Positions 4,098 to 6,382 of a stretch of 6,382 nt of DNA are shown one piece after another. This stretch comes from Actinomycetota bacterium. GTDB lineage: Bacteria > Actinomycetota > Humimicrobiia > Humimicrobiales > Humimicrobiaceae. The notes below the pieces were generated by a model. The model saw only the letters and a list, made by a program, of their open reading frames with translations. It was not told where the DNA came from and did not search any database. A program made the translations under genes and the position numbers. The DNA lies in contig VGAU01000108.1 in NCBI GenBank assembly GCA_016870675.1, positions 1 through 6,382 of the forward strand, written 5' to 3'. Each line of letters opens with the position of its first letter. Positions within the stretch are counted from its first letter, which is position 1.

Positions 4098-5243
4098 TTA
4101 TTTTTCCTTTACAATTATTAACATTATGCTTGATAAAATCGTTAAACCCAAGGAAAAATAAAATGGCACAAATATATTAATTTTATCCCAGAGCATCCCT
4201 GCTATAAGAGAAGCTGGCAGTGCGCACAGGCCAACAACCATTTGAAATCCACCCAAAGTGCTGGCTCTGTATCCTCTTGGTGCCAGTTCTGATACAAATG
4301 TTTTTTGAACAGGTTCTAATGCACCTTTATGCAAACCGTATAAAACAAACGTCAAAATAATTGCCAAATAAGTTTGAAGAAAGATGAAAGTCAAACATAC
4401 CAACCCCCAAAAAATGTAAGATAACATCAATACTGACTTTCTGCCTATTTTATCTGAAAGTTTTCCAAAAGGTAAAGAAAAAACAGAAGCAACAGCTGTA
4501 AATACTAAATACAGAACAGGTACAAACGCTATCTGAAAACCAAATTCCTTTGCGTATATCAGCAAAAAAGAGTAACTGAAAGAACCCAAAGCAAAAAAGG
4601 AACTTAATAAGAGGAACAACTTAAAGTTCTTATCTAAATCTTTCAGAGAAAGTCCTTTGTAGATTCTAACATTTGCTGGCTTTCTTTCCTTTACCAAAGA
4701 GGAGATTAATAACGCACTAATTGCTGATGGTATCGCTGCTATTAAAAACAAATTTCTATATCCCAATAATCCAAAAAATAAAATGCAAACTACAATACCG
4801 CACACAGCACCAAAATTATCCATAGCTCGGAGCAATCCAAAGTTCTTACCCCTATTCTCTTTTGTGGAAATATCAGCAATAATAGCGTCCCTTGGAGCAG
4901 CCCTTATTTTCCCTGCTCTGTCTAAAATTCTAAATGGAATCAAATGCTGCCAAACTGTTGATAAGGTATAACCAATCCTTGAGAACGATCCAAACAGATA
5001 ACCTATCCAGACAAAAACCTTTCTTTTTCTTATCCTGTCAGAGATGTAACCAGAGGCTGCTTGTGATAATGAAACAATCGCTTCGCCTAATCCATCTATT
5101 AACCCAAGAATAGCCATATTTGCACCTAAAACAGAGGTTACAAATAATGGCCAGATAGGATAAATCATATCCGAGCCTAAATCATTTAAAAATGAGGCCA
5201 ATGCAAATGTTCCAACTGTCTTTCTTGTCGCCTTTTGGTCCAT
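4098..5243 (-). CDS. Major facilitator superfamily transporter
   Basis: This 381-residue integral membrane protein is rich in hydrophobic helices, consistent with 12 membrane segments in two halves. MFS loop motifs occur in both halves: SDRIRKRK (68-75) and GKLSDKIGRKS (260-270). RILDRAGKIRAAPRDA (105-120) recalls a subfamily whose usual form is GKGIRxxPRDA; one glycine is missing here. Drug or metabolite efflux is a common role, but the substrate cannot be read from sequence. The ATG at 5243 gives the expected MFS N-terminus although no good ribosome site precedes it. It lies 87 bases after the ATP-grasp ligase in the same direction and may be co-transcribed with it. The frame ends IIVKEK at 4098, exactly where the recombinase remnant begins. 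Confidence 0.87.
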   Translation of the reverse strand: MDQKATRKTVGTFALASFLNDLGSDMIYPIWPLFVTSVLGANMAILGLIDGLGEAIVSLSQAASGYISDRIRKRKVFVWIGYLFGSFSRIGYTLSTVWQHLIPFRILDRAGKIRAAPRDAIIADISTKENRGKNFGLLRAMDNFGAVCGIVVCILFFGLLGYRNLFLIAAIPSAISALLISSLVKERKPANVRIYKGLSLKDLDKNFKLFLLLSSFFALGSFSYSFLLIYAKEFGFQIAFVPVLYLVFTAVASVFSLPFGKLSDKIGRKSVLMLSYIFWGLVCLTFIFLQTYLAIILTFVLYGLHKGALEPVQKTFVSELAPRGYRASTLGGFQMVVGLCALPASLIAGMLWDKINIFVPFYFSLGLTILSSIMLIIVKEK

Positions 5244-5315
5244 AGTAATAGCTTATCTCAATTACTGAAACTTACTACGCTTTACTGACCTCAAAGCAAG
5301 ACGCACTCTGACTGC

Positions 5316-5363
5316 TATCTATGCGCTTTGTTATCTATGCATTTTGTTATCTATGCGCTTTTT
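5316..5363. repeat. Three tandem 16-bp repeats over the ligase stop codon
   Basis: The units are TATCTATGCGCTTTGT (5316-5331), TATCTATGCATTTTGT (5332-5347) and TATCTATGCGCTTTTT (5348-5363). The ligase stop codon (5331-5333) falls at the junction of the first two. Because 16 is not a multiple of 3, a change in copy number would alter the end of the protein. Confidence 0.8.
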
Positions 5364-6380
5364 TAATGTCGGATATCTTTCAATTGCACTGTCTAATATC
5401 TTTTCTATCAAATTTGGATAGGATATTCCTACTTGTTTAGCAGTTTCTACAAACCCACTGTAATTCATGAACATGCCTGGCATTGAGTTTACTTCTATCA
5501 ACCATGGTACATCATTGTTATCCATTATGAAGTCAATTCTTGCATAATCTCGACAACGTAATGCTTTATATGCTTTTAAAGATAAATTTTGAATATTTAT
5601 CGTTTGTTCTTTTGAAAGATTTGCTACAACTGTTTTATCAGTCCTGTATCCCTCATCTGTTTTTAGGTCAAAAGTAAATATTTTTTCCCTACCAGATAGT
5701 TCACTAGAAGCTGTTTTTGTTTCTAAAATAGCTAAGAATACAGGGCTCTTGTTACCTACAATTCCTATAGTAAGCTCCCTACCTTTTATGAACTCTTCCA
5801 CTAATGCAGGTTGATTAAATTTATCAAATATCCTCCTCACGGCAGACCACAATTTCTTCTCAATATCTACAACTGAGTCTTTATATACTCCCCGGCTGGA
5901 ACCTTCTCTCAATGGTTTTACAATCAATGGAAACTTTAGTATTGGAGACAGTTTCCTAGTAATTCTCTTAATTACTTGATAATGAGGTGTAGGTATTCCA
6001 ATATTTGTAATTATTTGTTTTGTGATGGATTTGTCTATAGCTAACATATTGGCTAATCCTATATTACCGGTGTAAGGTATTTGTAAAAAGTCAAGTAGAG
6101 TTGGAACAAATGATTGTTTACTTTCTCCTCTTATACCCACACTTATGTTGAACACAAGATCCACTTTTTCCTTTCTCAAATTATCAATTAATGTATCATC
6201 CCCCTCAAGAAGTACTGTATTATATTCCTTTCCCTGTATAGTCCTCTCGATTGTTTGGAGAGTTTTTCCTTTCATTTTTGGACGCGTCTGGTATATTTTC
6301 TTCTCTGTTTCTTTGAAATGTCTTTTATTATATACAATTGCAACTTTTAATGGCAGATTAGAATTCTTTATAATGTTTAA
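5331..6380 (-). CDS. D-alanine--D-alanine ligase-like ATP-grasp enzyme, start not determined
   Basis: Numbering from the ATG at 6275, the ATP-grasp features run in order: VFNISVGIRGES (41-52) with PYTGN (67-71); KPLREGSSRGV (120-130), the glycine-rich ATP loop; VEEFIKGRELTIGIVGN (159-175); ARIDF (245-249) and EVNSMPGM (261-268), whose Asp, Glu and Asn would bind magnesium. The fold joins D-alanine or related carboxylates with ATP in the cytoplasm, usually for peptidoglycan. The frame stays open 35 codons upstream of that ATG to the window edge. It includes PLKVAIVYNKR, which looks like the family's true N-terminal strand, so the ATG at 6275 is probably internal; no ATG is visible upstream of it. 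Valine 46 sits where related ligases often have Glu before Gly. Other peptide-type ATP-grasp ligases remain possible. Confidence 0.82.
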   Translation of the reverse strand, partial: LNIIKNSNLPLKVAIVYNKRHFKETEKKIYQTRPKMKGKTLQTIERTIQGKEYNTVLLEGDDTLIDNLRKEKVDLVFNISVGIRGESKQSFVPTLLDFLQIPYTGNIGLANMLAIDKSITKQIITNIGIPTPHYQVIKRITRKLSPILKFPLIVKPLREGSSRGVYKDSVVDIEKKLWSAVRRIFDKFNQPALVEEFIKGRELTIGIVGNKSPVFLAILETKTASSELSGREKIFTFDLKTDEGYRTDKTVVANLSKEQTINIQNLSLKAYKALRCRDYARIDFIMDNNDVPWLIEVNSMPGMFMNYSGFVETAKQVGISYPNLIEKILDSAIERYPTLKKRIDNKMHR

Positions 6381-6382
6381 AG

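Noticed and set aside
3979..4971. Plus-strand frames of 60-62 codons at 3979-4161 and 4783-4971
   Set aside because: Both are antisense to the MFS gene or the recombinase remnant and have no features of their own.

Overview
This is an AT-rich bacterial window, probably from an uncultured or metagenomic lineage; nothing in it fixes the phylum. Every supportable gene reads leftward on the minus strand. GC-rich, strongly self-complementary spacers separate the genes of the left half. The layout has two parts: a chromosomal-looking block at 3.5-6.4 kb and, downstream of it, an array of small single-gene cassettes that looks like a sedentary chromosomal integron.

Right part, in transcription order. 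An ATP-grasp ligase of the D-Ala-D-Ala ligase type (5331 to the right edge, start not determined) is followed by an MFS transporter (4098-5243). A broken tyrosine recombinase (3484-4097) abuts the transporter stop codon. The recombinase has lost most of its N-terminal domain and carries two apparent one-base losses in A runs, one 4-bp tandem duplication and one nonsense codon. All catalytic motifs can still be read across the lesions. It resembles the Xer/phage-integrase type and lacks the insert specific to integron integrases (IntI).

Left part. The cassette units run right to left: a methyltransferase (2699-3364), a second methyltransferase (1816-2484), a CPBP intramembrane protease homologue (860-1534), a 52-codon remnant resembling the C-terminus of DUF3267 putative peptidases (346-504), and the first 19 codons of a ribbon-helix-helix antitoxin-like protein (1-57) with its own promoter and a palindromic operator candidate. 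Between them lie attC-like sites: 1659-1752 and 2519-2683 are clear, 562-713 is probable, and 154-302 and 3405-3500 are weak. Each has a GTT/AAC core pair, inner stem arms of 9-11 bp in the good cases, and a variable centre. All are compatible with one orientation, with each attC after the stop codon of its gene on the minus strand.

The most unusual feature is at the cassette ends. In two cassettes the complementarity runs well beyond the 7-bp core boxes: 19-bp terminal inverted repeats with one mismatch flank the CPBP cassette and the right-hand methyltransferase cassette, each with its own sequence. A circularised cassette would therefore rebuild a much longer attC stem than the linear array shows. 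No intact recombinase is present here, so an intact one elsewhere would be needed for mobility.
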